A stretch of DNA of 64,000 bases from Paracoccaceae bacterium. GTDB taxonomy: Bacteria > Pseudomonadota > Alphaproteobacteria > Rhodobacterales > Rhodobacteraceae. Position numbers and translations under genes: made by a program. Numbering within the stretch: position 1 is the first letter of the stretch; every line of letters begins with the position of its first letter. A model generated the notes under the pieces. It did not search any database. It worked only from the letters and a program-made list of their open reading frames with translations, and was not told where the DNA came from. Positions 51,840 to 61,956 of the stretch are shown one piece after another. The DNA is taken from contig JADGFD010000008.1 in the NCBI GenBank assembly GCA_016744015.1, positions 1-64,000 on the forward strand. Reading direction: 5' to 3'.

Positions 51840-52943
51840 ATGGCTGAAGCAGATAACCGGATACCCCAAGGCACCGCCCCCACCGTCATCTCGATAGATG
51901 CCATGGGGGGCGATAGCGGTGTGAAAGCCGTGATTGGCGGGATGGAGAAATCTGCCCGCACTTACCCCGACATAAAATTTATTGTACATGGCAACGCGAC
52001 AGAGCTGAAGCGCTGCCTCAAGCGCAAACCTGAACTCGCGGCCATTTCAGAGATTCGCGCCGCCGAGGATGTAATCTCAATGGATGACAAACCCTCTGCC
52101 GCTTTGCGCGGGGGCAAAAAATCATCTATGTGGGCGGCGATCGCCACGCTGAAAGACGGCGCGGCGCAGGCCACAGTTTCTTGTGGCAACACCGGCGCCC
52201 TGATGGCAATGTCGACCATCCAGCTTCGCAAAGCCCCCGGAGTAAACCGCCCCGCAATCGCGGTTCTGTGGCCTTCGACTAATAAACAGCGTTATAATAT
52301 ACTACTGGATGCCGGTGCCGATATAAAGGCTGACCCGCAAGACCTGCTGAAATATGCCATTATGGGCGCTTCCTATGCGCGGAACGGCTTTGGCCTGCGC
52401 CAGCCGCGCGTAGGGCTGCTGAATGTCGGCACCGAGGAATTTAAGGGCCGCGTGGAGCTGCAAGACGCTGCCAAACTGATTGGCACCGTGGCGACCTCCT
52501 CTGATTTCCAGTTTGTTGGCTTTGTTGAGGGCTCGGATATTCCGTCCAACATCGTTGATATCGTGGTGACGGATGGGTTCACTGGCAACATTGCGCTGAA
52601 AACGGCTGAAGGTACAGCGCGGGAGGTGTCTGACCAACTAAAAGCCGCCTTTAATCACACATTGTTTTCACGGCTCGGCGCGCTATTTGCGCTGACCTCT
52701 TTAAAACGGCTGAAAAACCGGATAGACCCGCGCCGCTCAAATGGTGGGGTTTTCCTAGGCCTTAATGGCACCGTTGTTAAATCCCACGGCAGTGCAGATG
52801 CAACTGGGGTAGAGGCCGCCATAAAGCTGGCTTATGGCCTCGCCCAAAATGATTTTTCCGAAAAGCTCTCGGCACGGGTGGCCTCTGGCCTTGCAGCCAG
52901 TAAAGATGTGCTTTCCAATATTGATGATGAGGCGCAAACATGA
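51840..52943 (+). CDS. plsX: Phosphate acyltransferase PlsX
   Basis: Makes acyl phosphate from acyl-ACP at the start of phospholipid synthesis. 367 residues, with the block [57 protein letters not shown] and [10 protein letters not shown]. Its stop overlaps the fabH start by four bases. Confidence 0.97.
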   Translation: MAEADNRIPQGTAPTVISIDAMGGDSGVKAVIGGMEKSARTYPDIKFIVHGNATELKRCLKRKPELAAISEIRAAEDVISMDDKPSAALRGGKKSSMWAAIATLKDGAAQATVSCGNTGALMAMSTIQLRKAPGVNRPAIAVLWPSTNKQRYNILLDAGADIKADPQDLLKYAIMGASYARNGFGLRQPRVGLLNVGTEEFKGRVELQDAAKLIGTVATSSDFQFVGFVEGSDIPSNIVDIVVTDGFTGNIALKTAEGTAREVSDQLKAAFNHTLFSRLGALFALTSLKRLKNRIDPRRSNGGVFLGLNGTVVKSHGSADATGVEAAIKLAYGLAQNDFSEKLSARVASGLAASKDVLSNIDDEAQT

Positions 52944-53917
52944 GCGTGACAAGAGCTGTGGCCATTGGCTGCGGGCATTACCTACCCGAACGCGTGGTTG
53001 AAAACGCCGAGTTTGAAAAGACACTCGACACGTCGGACGAATGGATTCGCGCCCGCACCGGCATTGAGCGCCGCCATTTTGCGGCTGAGGGCGAGCTGAC
53101 CTCTGACCTTGCGATCAAGGCCGCGCGGAATGCGTTGGCAAATGCGGGGCTTGAGGCGAGCGACCTAGACGCCATCGTACTGGCCACCGCTACGCCCGAT
53201 CAGACCTTTCCCTCCACCGCCACCAAGCTGCAACACGCCCTGCAAATGAATGGCGGCTTTGCCTTTGATATTCAGGCCGTTTGTGCGGGTTTTATTTATG
53301 CGCTCTCCACGGCTAACGCAATGATTTTGGCTGGGCAAGCCAAGCGGGTTTTGGTCGTCGGGGCCGAGACATTCTCGCGGATTATGGATTGGACAGACCG
53401 TGGCACCTGTGTGCTGTTTGGCGATGGCGCAGGCGCGCTGATTTTGGAAGCTCAACAAGGTAAAGGCGAGGCTGCTGATCGCGGCATCTTGTCCACCGAT
53501 CTAAACTCAGACGGCAAATATAATGACCTGCTTTATGTGGATGGTGGGGTTTCCAGCACCCAAACCACCGGTGTTTTGCGTATGCAAGGGCAGGAAGTTT
53601 TTAAGCACGCGGTGAAAAAGCTGGTGGCCACGGGTGAGGTGGCCATGGAGGCTGCGGGCGTAACCGCGAGCGATATTGACTGGGTTGTGCCCCACCAAGC
53701 CAACCTGCGCATTATTTCCCGCACAGCCCAAAAAATGGGCGTAAGCATGGATAAAATTGTGCAAACGGTGCAGGACCACGGCAATACCTCTGCCGCGTCT
53801 ATTCCCATGGCGCTGAGCGTGGCGGTGCAGCGCGGGCAAATAAAACCGGGGAATCTGCTGCTGATGGAGGCCATTGGCGGCGGTCTGGCATGGGGTGCGG
53901 CGACACTCCGCTGGTAG
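52940..53917 (+). CDS. fabH: 3-oxoacyl-ACP synthase III
   Basis: Starts fatty acid chains from acetyl-CoA and malonyl-ACP. 325 residues with the Cys in [14 protein letters not shown], the His in [15 protein letters not shown] and the Asn in [15 protein letters not shown], the complete triad. Confidence 0.98.
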   Translation: MSVTRAVAIGCGHYLPERVVENAEFEKTLDTSDEWIRARTGIERRHFAAEGELTSDLAIKAARNALANAGLEASDLDAIVLATATPDQTFPSTATKLQHALQMNGGFAFDIQAVCAGFIYALSTANAMILAGQAKRVLVVGAETFSRIMDWTDRGTCVLFGDGAGALILEAQQGKGEAADRGILSTDLNSDGKYNDLLYVDGGVSSTQTTGVLRMQGQEVFKHAVKKLVATGEVAMEAAGVTASDIDWVVPHQANLRIISRTAQKMGVSMDKIVQTVQDHGNTSAASIPMALSVAVQRGQIKPGNLLLMEAIGGGLAWGAATLRW

Positions 53918-54006
53918 TGCACTATAATGTAGCCTGATAAGCCGTTGTTATTGACTCGCTTTCTATGTTTCCCGTAACGTAAGCGTGAATAATAGGAGAC
54001 GATTCT

Positions 54007-54309
54007 GTGAGCGTAGATACTTTAACAAGGATGGACTTGAGCGAAGCTGTATTTCGCGAGGTTGGATTGTCGAGGAATGATTCCGCTGATTTGGTTGAAT
54101 CTGTATTGGGCCACATGGCCGAGGCACTGGTTTCAGGCGAGCAGGTAAAAATCTCCTCCTTTGGGACTTTTAGCACACGAGACAAAAATGCCCGCATTGG
54201 CCGCAACCCAAAAACTGGTGAAGAAGTGCCAATTGCACCCCGCCGCGTGCTGACCTTCCGGCCTTCGCACCTTATGAAAGAGCGGGTTGATACCGGCAAC
54301 AAGGCTTAA
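54007..54309 (+). CDS. ihfA: Integration host factor alpha subunit
   Basis: 100 residues of the HU/IHF family; the DNA-intercalating arm is [26 protein letters not shown] start, seven bases after AGGAGA. IHF-alpha downstream of fabH is the usual alphaproteobacterial location, which separates it from HU. Confidence 0.94.
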   Translation: MSVDTLTRMDLSEAVFREVGLSRNDSADLVESVLGHMAEALVSGEQVKISSFGTFSTRDKNARIGRNPKTGEEVPIAPRRVLTFRPSHLMKERVDTGNKA

Positions 54310-54312
54310 GCG

Positions 54313-54687
54313 ATGGCGCTGGCAAAGCAAAAATCTGCACAAGCGTTTCGGACAATCTCAGAGGTTGCAGACCTGTTGGATGTGCCCGCCCATGTGCTGC
54401 GGTTTTGGGAAACGCGGTTTTCCCAAATTCAGCCCGTTAAGCGCGGTGGCGGGCGGCGATATTACCGCCCCGAAGACATTGCTCTTTTGGGTGGCATTCA
54501 AGACCTACTGCATGTGCAAGGGATGACCATTAAGGGTGTGCAAAAAGTTTTGAAAGATCGTGGACTCAAGCATGTGATGAGCATTGGGCAAGAGGCAGAG
54601 CTGACCGCAGTTTCCAGCACGCCAGACTTGAAAGAGATCGTTAAAGGGCTGGAAAATTTGCGCAGCTCGATTGCGTCTTCTCTTTGA
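54313..54687 (+). CDS. MerR-family transcriptional regulator
   Basis: 124 residues. N-terminal MerR helix-turn-helix with [47 protein letters not shown], then a short helix to the C-terminus, without a ligand domain. It starts three bases after ihfA and is almost certainly co-transcribed. The target is unknown. Confidence 0.93.
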   Translation: MALAKQKSAQAFRTISEVADLLDVPAHVLRFWETRFSQIQPVKRGGGRRYYRPEDIALLGGIQDLLHVQGMTIKGVQKVLKDRGLKHVMSIGQEAELTAVSSTPDLKEIVKGLENLRSSIASSL

Positions 54688-54737
54688 TGCGTTTCGCGCT
54701 TGCACCTGCTGAAATTGGCGATATAACAAGCCTCAGT

Positions 54738-54814
54738 CGGGCTATGGCGCAGCTTGGTAGCGCGTTCGTCTGGGGGACGAAAGGTCGTGAGTTCGAATCT
54801 CGCTAGCCCGACCA
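54738..54814 (+). tRNA. tRNA-Pro (anticodon GGG)
   Basis: A 77-base cloverleaf: acceptor CGGGCTA with TAGCCCG, anticodon stem TTCGT/ACGAA around loop CTGGGGG (anticodon GGG), T-arm with GTTCGAATC, and an encoded CCA end after the discriminator A. Confidence 0.97.
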
Positions 54815-54871
54815 ATTATTTTCAAAGCGCTGGCGAAAGCTGGCGTTTTTGACGTTTAAAGGGGTGAATTT

Positions 54872-55945
54872 ATGACATCTGGCGTTTTGCCTTTTCAGGC
54901 TATTGAGAAGATGATTGCGGAGGGGGAAATCACCGCAACCCAGCCCATTCCTGAAGCACAGATCCAGCCCGCCAGCCTTGATTTGCGCCTTGGACACAAG
55001 GCCTGGCGGGTGCGGGCCTCTTTTTTGCCAAGCGCAGCGGGCATTGCCGAGCGGATTAAGGATTTTTCGACTCACGAGATTGACCTGACCGAGGGCGCAG
55101 TGCTGGAAAAGGGCTGTGTTTACTTGGTGCCACTGATGGAGTCTCTCGCCCTACCCGCGCACATCAACGCGGTCGCCAATGCCAAAAGCTCCACGGGGCG
55201 GCTTGATTTATTTACGCGGTTGATCACAGAAAACGCTACCGAGTTTGACCGGATTGAAGCGGGCTACACCGGCCAGCTTTATGCCGAAATTTCGCCGCGC
55301 TCATTTTCAGTTTTAGCCCGCCCCGGGATGCGGCTAAACCAGATACGGTTTCGCAATGGGCAAGTTGTGCTTTCAGATGATGAACTGCGCACGCTGGATG
55401 CGGCACAAGGTCTGGTAGACCAGCAGGCGCATATTTCCGACGGGCTTGGGTTTTCGGTCGATCTAACGCCGCGCGAAGGCGGAATTGTGGGTTACCGCGC
55501 CAAGCCGCATACGGGGCTGATCGACCTTGATAAGCTGGCGCATTATCCAGTGGAAGAATTCTGGGAGACGGTGGCGGCGCAAGATGGCCGCATCATTCTG
55601 GACCCCGGTGCGTTTTACATTTTGGTGAGCAATGAGGCGGTACATATTCCGCCGGATTGCGCGGCTGAAATGGCACCATATCTCGCGATGGTTGGTGAAT
55701 TCAGGGTGCATTATGCGGGTTTTTTTGACCCCGGTTTTGGCAATGAAAATGCAGGGGGGAAAGGCTCACGCGGGGTGCTCGAAGTGCGCTGCCATGAAGC
55801 GCCCTTTGCCTTGGAACATGGGCAGATTGTGGGGCGGTTGGTCTATGAGAAGATGCAGGCGGTGCCCCGTGTGCTTTACGGGGCGGATTTGGGCTCCAAT
55901 TATCAAGGGCAAGGGCTAAAGCTGAGTAAGCACTTCAAATCCTAG
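54872..55945 (+). CDS. dcd: 2'-deoxycytidine 5'-triphosphate deaminase, two-domain form
   Basis: 357 residues, about twice the usual Dcd, in two related halves as found in alphaproteobacteria. The first half has IQPASLDLRLGHKAWRV and AVANAKSSTGRLDLFTRL, with LITENATEFDRIEAGYTGQLYAEISP; the second repeats the fold with ILDPGAFYILVSNEAVHIP and GFFDPGFGNENAGG. It supplies dUTP for thymidylate synthesis. GGGGTG lies before the ATG. A family-2 repeat follows. Confidence 0.93.
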   Translation: MTSGVLPFQAIEKMIAEGEITATQPIPEAQIQPASLDLRLGHKAWRVRASFLPSAAGIAERIKDFSTHEIDLTEGAVLEKGCVYLVPLMESLALPAHINAVANAKSSTGRLDLFTRLITENATEFDRIEAGYTGQLYAEISPRSFSVLARPGMRLNQIRFRNGQVVLSDDELRTLDAAQGLVDQQAHISDGLGFSVDLTPREGGIVGYRAKPHTGLIDLDKLAHYPVEEFWETVAAQDGRIILDPGAFYILVSNEAVHIPPDCAAEMAPYLAMVGEFRVHYAGFFDPGFGNENAGGKGSRGVLEVRCHEAPFALEHGQIVGRLVYEKMQAVPRVLYGADLGSNYQGQGLKLSKHFKS

Positions 55946-55949
55946 CCTG

Positions 55950-56044
55950 CGCCTCCGCGGCGACCCTTCGGCAGAAGTTTGTATGCAAAATTGCGCAAAA
56001 AACGGGCCACCTTGTTGGCGCATGTCGGGGCAAGCCCGACCGCT
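55950..56044 (+). repeat. Dispersed repeat family 2, copy 4
   Basis: Core AGTTTGTATGCAAAATTG at 55976-55993, followed by CGGGCCACCTTGTTGGCGC (56003-56021) and a hairpin around GTCGGGG/CCCGAC. It fills the convergent gap between dcd and the beta-barrel gene. Confidence 0.75.
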
Positions 56045-57475
56045 TTAATGCAGCGTGGTGAAGGGGAATTTGAGGCCGAGATTGGCGGTGAGCGGGGCCA
56101 TCCCGCCGGTTTGCAAGGCCATGACCTGCCCCGCACCAAGGGTAAGATACATGCGCTCGGTAAGGGCATAATCAAGATCAACGCCGTAAGCCAGCAGCAG
56201 CCCGCCTTTAGTATCAACCCCAGCGCCACCGCCTGCACCCATAAAGGCCTCGCCAGAGAGGGACCAACGCGGGGCGAGCCTATGGCGGTAGCCAAGCCCT
56301 ATTAGGCCGATTTGATAGCCCCCGGCCCCGCCCGCGAGGGCGGTATAGGCTTGGCCGGAAAGGTAAACATTTTCCGAAAGAAAAAGATCAATTTTAGTGT
56401 CGATCATCAAGGGCGCACCGGTATTGGGCACACCCGGCTTGCGAAAAGTGGTATTGGGGAATTGCTGGGTGAGGCCCGTGGAAATTTGCCATTCAGTGCT
56501 TTGGCGCTGGCCACCACCAAAGGCGAGGCCGATATTAAGCGCGGGGGAAACCACCAGAAAATCGCCCGTGAGCGAAGTGATCGCACTGACGCCAAGATCA
56601 AGGCCAAGCCGGCCGGGCTGCCAGCGCAAGCCTGCGCCGATGCTGGCGATCAGCCCGCCGCCGCTTTCGACCGCACCACCACCACCAATGCCAAAAGCCG
56701 CCTCACCGTAAGGGCGCAGTGCCCCCTGCCCGAGCAAATAGCGCTGTCCGAGCTGCCAATCAGCATAGCCCTCGGCATCTCCTGCCACGGCACCGTTGGC
56801 CGCGATAAAGGTTTCGCGCGTGTCGCCTTCAGAAAATATCATCTCGGCACCTAGCATGTGCATTATCTGCAAAGGTTGGCCGTTTCGCTTGGTGCTGCCA
56901 AGCGAGATATAGGGGCGGTAGCGCACCCGCATTTGGGAAAACTCGGTGCTGCCGCCCGTGCCGCCACCGCTGACAATTGCAAGGTCAAGCGGGCGGGAAA
57001 GCGTAAGGCCAAAGCTGGGGCTGGAAATATCGGAGCCTGAAACATGAGTCCAGGCCAGGCCAGCGCCAAGGCGCAGGCGGCCAAGGTTCACGCCCGCATG
57101 CACTTGCGGGCGCAGCATCAGGCCATCACCCGGCACTTGGGCCGCGCCACCACCACCGCCGATAAACAAGCTGGCATCAACAAAAAATCGCTCGCCAACG
57201 GGTGTGGTTTTACCCATCTCAACGCCGCCAACAAAAAAGCCGCCACCTTGCCCTAGGGCGGCGGAATAGATACTTTCACCAAAGTAAAACCCGCGCTCGT
57301 TGACCACAAAAAGTGACAGGCCCGAAAGGCCCTCAATGGCGGATTGCTCATAGCTCAAGCTATCCAGCCCGAGGCGAAACACAAGGTTTGGCCGCTCAGC
57401 TTGCGCAGGTGCAGCAAGGCAAAGCAAGGCCAGCGCAGCGCGAAAGCTATTCAAACATCTCGTCTTGGTCGTCAT
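56045..57475 (-). CDS. Predicted outer-membrane beta-barrel protein, unrecognised
   Basis: 476 residues with a signal peptide (RCLNSFRAALALLCLAAPAQA before ERPN). The rest is made of alternating hydrophobic strands with Gly-rich turns (GGGGGAAQ, FGIGGGGAV) and ends in an aromatic-rich strand (FPFTTLH), as in outer-membrane barrels, although the last residue is His and not Phe. The start at 57475 lies 29 bases inside scpB; other ATGs downstream would lose the signal peptide. Function unknown. Confidence 0.62.
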   Translation of the reverse strand: MTTKTRCLNSFRAALALLCLAAPAQAERPNLVFRLGLDSLSYEQSAIEGLSGLSLFVVNERGFYFGESIYSAALGQGGGFFVGGVEMGKTTPVGERFFVDASLFIGGGGGAAQVPGDGLMLRPQVHAGVNLGRLRLGAGLAWTHVSGSDISSPSFGLTLSRPLDLAIVSGGGTGGSTEFSQMRVRYRPYISLGSTKRNGQPLQIMHMLGAEMIFSEGDTRETFIAANGAVAGDAEGYADWQLGQRYLLGQGALRPYGEAAFGIGGGGAVESGGGLIASIGAGLRWQPGRLGLDLGVSAITSLTGDFLVVSPALNIGLAFGGGQRQSTEWQISTGLTQQFPNTTFRKPGVPNTGAPLMIDTKIDLFLSENVYLSGQAYTALAGGAGGYQIGLIGLGYRHRLAPRWSLSGEAFMGAGGGAGVDTKGGLLLAYGVDLDYALTERMYLTLGAGQVMALQTGGMAPLTANLGLKFPFTTLH

Positions 57476-58073
57476 CACTTTCCGGCTCCAGTGCCGCCTC
57501 GGGGGGCGGGCGGTTATCAAGCATGCCGCTGGCGCGCAGTTCGCGCACACCGGGGAGGTCACTGGGGGTTTCTAGCCCGAAATGGTCAAGAAATACTTGC
57601 GTCACGATAAAGGTAACCGGGCGGCCCGGGGTCATTTTTCGGCGACCGAGTTTGACCCATTCCAGCTCTATCAGCATATCAATGGTGCCGCGCGAAACAG
57701 ACACGCCGCGAATTTCTTCAATTTCGGCACGGGTGGCTGGCTGGTGGTAGGCGATAATGGCGAGGGTTTCGACCGCAGCGCGGGAAAGCTTGCGGTGCTC
57801 AACTTGCTCTTTTTGCATTAAAAAGCCAAGATCAGCCGCGGTGCGAAATGCCCAAGCATCGCCAATGCGGCGCAGGGCCACGCCGCGGCCCTCATAGCGC
57901 TTGCCAAGATGCACCATCGCCTCTTTGGCATCGCAGCCATGGGGCAGGCGCGCGGTGATTTCGGCCACGCTCATCGGGGCGGCACTGGCAAAAAGCAAGG
58001 CCTCAACCATGCGCTCTTGCTCCCCCATCGGCGGGGCCTCAAACAGGGATTCGTTGATCTCGTCCTCAATCAT
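57447..58073 (-). CDS. scpB: Segregation and condensation protein ScpB
   Basis: 208 residues of two winged helices. RMVEALLFASAAPMSVAEITARL, then LSRAAVETLAIIAYHQPATRAEIEEIRGVSVSRGTIDMLIELEWV are the family blocks; the tail is acidic (PESDDDQDEM). It overlaps scpA by four bases. With ScpA and SMC it forms the condensin complex. Confidence 0.96.
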   Translation of the reverse strand: MIEDEINESLFEAPPMGEQERMVEALLFASAAPMSVAEITARLPHGCDAKEAMVHLGKRYEGRGVALRRIGDAWAFRTAADLGFLMQKEQVEHRKLSRAAVETLAIIAYHQPATRAEIEEIRGVSVSRGTIDMLIELEWVKLGRRKMTPGRPVTFIVTQVFLDHFGLETPSDLPGVRELRASGMLDNRPPPEAALEPESDDDQDEMFE

Positions 58074-58855
58074 ACTGGGGCCCTTTGACGAAGTTGAATG
58101 GGCGAGAAGGTATCATATTGCCGGATTTCCATGCGGCCTTCTTTCACCAACTCAAGCGCGGCGGCAAAGGTGGAGGCCGTGGCAGAGCGGCGCATTTTTG
58201 GGTCATTGCGCCAGCTTTCAGGCAGGAATTGCGAAAGTTCTCCCCATTCCATAGCGGTGCCGATCAGTTTTTTCATCCGCTCAAGTGCTTGCTCCATTGT
58301 GAAGACCGCATCACGTTGATAGTGCAGCGGCTCAAAATCGTCTTTGGTTTTGATGCGGGCATAGGCCTGCATCAGATCAAGCAGGTTGGCGTCATAACGC
58401 ACAGTGCGTTTGCGGCTGTAAATCTCGGTTTGGCCACGGGCGAAAAAATCTTTGCCCAGTTGGTCTCGCCCCATCAGGCGGGCGGCTGATTTGCGCATGG
58501 CTTCCAAACGCTCAAGTTGGAAGGCGAGATGCGCGGCCATTTCTTCGCCACTCGGGCCTTCGTCTTTTGGGTCAGGCGGCAGCAGCAAGCGGGATTTCAG
58601 GAAGGCCAGCCATGCAGCCATAACCAGATAGTCAGCGGCCAGCTCAATGCGCAACCGCTTGGCTTCTTCGACAAAAATAAGATATTGCTCGGCCAAGGCC
58701 AAAATGGACACCTGCCGGAGGTCAACCTTTTGGGTACGGGAAAGCACCAAGAGCACATCAAGCGGGCCTTCAAACCCCTCAACATCCACCACCAAGGCCT
58801 CCGCCGCCAAACGGGCATTTACCTCGTTGGTTTCCTGCATAAGATCGTCGGCCAT
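58070..58855 (-). CDS. scpA: Segregation and condensation protein ScpA (kleisin)
   Basis: 261 residues. Kleisin N-terminus VDVEGFEGPLDVLLVLSRTQKVDLRQVSILALAEQYL and C-terminal wing FAAALELVKEGRMEIRQYDTFSPIQL. GAGGT precedes the ATG at 58855, which lies two bases after the end of the SPOR gene; the longer frame is shadow. Confidence 0.95.
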   Translation of the reverse strand: MADDLMQETNEVNARLAAEALVVDVEGFEGPLDVLLVLSRTQKVDLRQVSILALAEQYLIFVEEAKRLRIELAADYLVMAAWLAFLKSRLLLPPDPKDEGPSGEEMAAHLAFQLERLEAMRKSAARLMGRDQLGKDFFARGQTEIYSRKRTVRYDANLLDLMQAYARIKTKDDFEPLHYQRDAVFTMEQALERMKKLIGTAMEWGELSQFLPESWRNDPKMRRSATASTFAAALELVKEGRMEIRQYDTFSPIQLRQRAPV

Positions 58856-58857
58856 GC

Positions 58858-59829
58858 TCACCTCGCGGTTACCGCGATGCACTGCACCGAGCGGGCCAAA
58901 AGAGCCGTGCACATGTCGGCAGCTTCATCCATGCTGGTAAAGCCGCGGGCGCGCAGGCGGTAAAATACGCGCCCGCCCGCCTCTCGGCGTTCTACAAAAC
59001 GCACGAGGTGGCCCATCAAGTCTTGATTGTCCTCAAGCAGTATATCGTAATCACGATTCGCGCTTTCCTCGTCATCATAGGCACCGAGCTGGATCATCTT
59101 TTCCCCAGCAAAACTCGCCGCCGGAGGGGCCGGGCTTTGGGAGACTTCTGGCGTGTTTGTGGCAGGGGCCGGTGCGGCCCCTGTGGTGGCCTCCAGAATG
59201 GCGCTCGCAATGGCGTCGCTCAACAAATCAGCATTTTCAGACAATGCAGCAGCTTGCACGCGGCGCTCGGGGCGCGCCATATTAGGGTCCGCGCCCGGAA
59301 TGGAGGGGGGAAGCGTGGACGGCTGGGCCGTTTCAACGGGCACACCGGGCGTTTCGTTGGTCGTAGCTTCGAGTGGGACCAAAATTGGCGGCACGGCCGT
59401 GGTTTCAGCTGGCGGGGTTACGTCTTCTGTAACCACACGCTGGGGCGGCGGTGCAAGGGTTGTTTCCGGCTCCACAGGAGCCGTCGCGTCATTGCCCAAA
59501 ACCTCGTTTACCTGCAAGCCTTGGTTATCCACCTCCGGCCCGCCGCTATTTGCTGGCAACTCCCGCGCTTCGCCGGCCATGGCCTGAATTACCGGCACCT
59601 CGGTGGCATCCCGCCGCCCAAGCTCAAAAATCCAGTAAATCACGGCCATAACCAGCGCTAGAGATATAAGCGCCCCAACCCATTGCATATAGCCACTGCC
59701 CCCTTGGGCAGGCTCATGCATATCCCGGCTGCGCGCACGCTGGCCCAGTGGGCGCGTCTCCTCGCCCGCTTCTTGGCCATGGTCATCCCACAGCTTTTGT
59801 TTTAATGTCTCGCCTAACTTGTCACGCAT
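58858..59829 (-). CDS. SPOR-domain protein, single-pass membrane
   Basis: 323 residues: cytoplasmic N-terminus, membrane helix (about 43-63, WVGALISLALVMAVIYWIF), a Pro/Thr/Ala-rich periplasmic linker, and a C-terminal SPOR domain (EKMIQLGAYDDEESANRDYDILL to SVQCIAVTAR) that binds denuded glycan strands at the septum. Start ATG at 59829 with AGAGG ten bases upstream. Between argS and scpA, as in related genomes. Confidence 0.9.
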   Translation of the reverse strand: MRDKLGETLKQKLWDDHGQEAGEETRPLGQRARSRDMHEPAQGGSGYMQWVGALISLALVMAVIYWIFELGRRDATEVPVIQAMAGEARELPANSGGPEVDNQGLQVNEVLGNDATAPVEPETTLAPPPQRVVTEDVTPPAETTAVPPILVPLEATTNETPGVPVETAQPSTLPPSIPGADPNMARPERRVQAAALSENADLLSDAIASAILEATTGAAPAPATNTPEVSQSPAPPAASFAGEKMIQLGAYDDEESANRDYDILLEDNQDLMGHLVRFVERREAGGRVFYRLRARGFTSMDEAADMCTALLARSVQCIAVTAR

Positions 59830-59911
59830 TGGTTTTTTGCCTCTCAAGGCGCACTATAAATAGGGTGCCCCCCTGCTCCAACCCCTAAATCTGCCTTTTT
59901 AGCCCGTGCGC

Positions 59912-61645
59912 CTAGCGCATCTCGTCCTTCGGGGTTACACCCAAGATACCAAGCCCAGCCGAAATAACAACCGCCACCGCGCGGATCATTGCCAAGCGGG
60001 CTTGGCTTAGGGCGGGCTGGTCAGCCAAAATGAAGCGTAAAGTGCCGTCCACCTTACCCATATGCTGCAACGCATGGAATTCTGACGCGAGTTCAAACAG
60101 ATAGAAGGCAATCCGGTGCGGCTCATGGTGGGTTGCGGCCAGCTCAGCCAAGCGCGGCCACTCAGCCAGCTTTTTGAGAAGCGCCATTTCGGCGGGCGCT
60201 ATCAGCAGGCCGGCATCGGCCTTTTCCAGTTCCGAATCACGCGGGTTCCCTGCTTTTGTCAGCACCGAAAACACCCGCGCATGAGCGTATTGCACATAAA
60301 AAACGGGATTATCTTTGCTTTGCTCCAGCGCTTTATCAAAATCAAAATCCAAAGGCGCATCGTTTTTGCGGGTCAGCATAACGAATCGCGTTACATCCGC
60401 GCCAACCTGCTCGACGACATCGGATAGCAAAATAAAGTTATTGGCCCGTTTTGACATTTTAAACGGCTCGCCATCTTTAAAAAGCCGCACCAGTTGGCAA
60501 AGCTTGATATCCAGCGGCACTTTCCCATCAGAAAGCGCCGACACTGCCGCTTTCATCCGCTTAACATAGCCGCCATGGTCGGCACCAAAAACATCAATCA
60601 ACTCATCAAAGCCGCGCTCGACTTTGTCATAATGATAGGCAATATCAGGGGCAAAATAGGTCCAGCCACCGTCAGATTTCTGCACCGGACGGTCCACATC
60701 GTCACCATGCGCAGTGGAGCGGAAAAGGGTTTGCTCGCGGGCTTCCCAATCCTCTGGTAGCTTACCTTTGGGCGGCGGCAAGGTGCCGGTATAGATCAGC
60801 CCCTTGGCGTCAAGGCTATTGATTGCGGCCTCGATCTGCCCTGTTCCATAAAGTGATTTCTCCGAAAAAAACACATCCATTTCCACGCCGATAAGCGCAA
60901 GGTCGCGGCGAATCAGCGCCATCATGGCGTCGGTGGCAAAGGTGCGGAAAGCCGCCAGCCATTCACTTTCAGGCTTATCAATCAGGCTGTCACCATATTT
61001 GGCTTTGAGCGCCTCGCCAACGGGGATAAGATAATCACCGGGGTAAAGCCCCTCAGCGATTTCAGGCGCATGGCCACAGGCCTCACGATAGCGCTCATAG
61101 GCCGAGCGGGCCAGCACATCCACCTGCGCGCCGCCATCATTTATGTAATACTCGCGTGTTACCTCATAACCCGCAAAATCCAGCACGCTGGCCAGCGTGT
61201 CGCCAAAAACCGCCCCGCGGGTGTGGCCTACATGGATGGGGCCGGTGGGATTGGTGGATACAAATTCCACGTTCACCTTGCGCCCGGCACCCAAAGTCGA
61301 GCGGCCAAAATCATTGCCTTTGGCAAGAATGTCACTCACAAGCCCTTGAAACACTGCCGGATCAATCCGTAAGTTGAGAAAGCCAGGGCCAGCGACATCG
61401 GCACTCAGAACACGATCATCTTCGGCGAGCAGCCCTGCCAAGGCTTCGGCAATATCGCGTGGCTTCATTCTAGCGGGCTTGGCCAGCACCATGGCCGCAT
61501 TGGTCGCCAAATCCCCGTGTAGCGCATCGCGCGGCGGCTCAACGGTTACATTGGCAAAGCTCAGGCCTTCTGGCAATGTGCCAGCAGACACAAGGGCCTC
61601 CAGCTTCTCAATAACTAAGGATTTTATCTCGGCAAACAGGTTCAT
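59912..61645 (-). CDS. argS: Arginyl-tRNA synthetase
   Basis: 577 residues, class Ia. HIGH motif as [18 protein letters not shown]-like motif as FKMSKRANN, a DALR anticodon-binding domain at the C-terminus ([21 protein letters not shown]). The usual HIGH and KMSKS roles in ATP binding are intact. Its mRNA would carry a leader of about 218 bases with a long hairpin. Confidence 0.98.
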   Translation of the reverse strand: MNLFAEIKSLVIEKLEALVSAGTLPEGLSFANVTVEPPRDALHGDLATNAAMVLAKPARMKPRDIAEALAGLLAEDDRVLSADVAGPGFLNLRIDPAVFQGLVSDILAKGNDFGRSTLGAGRKVNVEFVSTNPTGPIHVGHTRGAVFGDTLASVLDFAGYEVTREYYINDGGAQVDVLARSAYERYREACGHAPEIAEGLYPGDYLIPVGEALKAKYGDSLIDKPESEWLAAFRTFATDAMMALIRRDLALIGVEMDVFFSEKSLYGTGQIEAAINSLDAKGLIYTGTLPPPKGKLPEDWEAREQTLFRSTAHGDDVDRPVQKSDGGWTYFAPDIAYHYDKVERGFDELIDVFGADHGGYVKRMKAAVSALSDGKVPLDIKLCQLVRLFKDGEPFKMSKRANNFILLSDVVEQVGADVTRFVMLTRKNDAPLDFDFDKALEQSKDNPVFYVQYAHARVFSVLTKAGNPRDSELEKADAGLLIAPAEMALLKKLAEWPRLAELAATHHEPHRIAFYLFELASEFHALQHMGKVDGTLRFILADQPALSQARLAMIRAVAVVISAGLGILGVTPKDEMR

Positions 61646-61818
61646 TTCAACAATTCCAAACAGTTTCGGCGGGCCATACCATATGGCACTGGAAAGGGCC
61701 AGCGTGCAAGGTAAATGCCTTTTGCAGCAAGGCGCGCTGGCTATATTTAAAATGGGGTTCTCACACCATTCTACTCCGAAATCTTATAGGTCACAGGCTC
61801 TTCCTCAGTTAGAGAATT

Positions 61819-61852
61819 TAGATTCCTAGGTATCTAGACACCTAGGAATCTA
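61819..61852. promoter_or_regulatory. 34-bp near-perfect palindrome in the argS leader
   Basis: TAGATTCCTAGGT at one end mirrors ACCTAGGAATCTA at the other, with a TCTAGA centre and only one mismatched pair. It contains four CTAG tetranucleotides. It lies in the predicted 5' untranslated region of argS, about 175 bases before the ATG. Confidence 0.6.
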
Positions 61853-61870
61853 GTTGCTTACAGACCCTAT

Positions 61871-61899
61871 ATTATATTGTCTTTATAAGTGGTTATGAA
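61871..61899 (-). promoter_or_regulatory. Candidate argS promoter
   Basis: On the minus strand TTCATA (61899-61894), 17 bases, then perfect TATAAT (61876-61871). The transcript start would fall near 61864. The remaining 61646-61956 gap holds only this promoter, the palindrome and AT-rich sequence. Confidence 0.55.
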
Positions 61900-61956
61900 A
61901 AATAATGCACGATTTTTTGAAGAGAGTTACATGAGAAGTGCGATGGCCTAGCGCTT

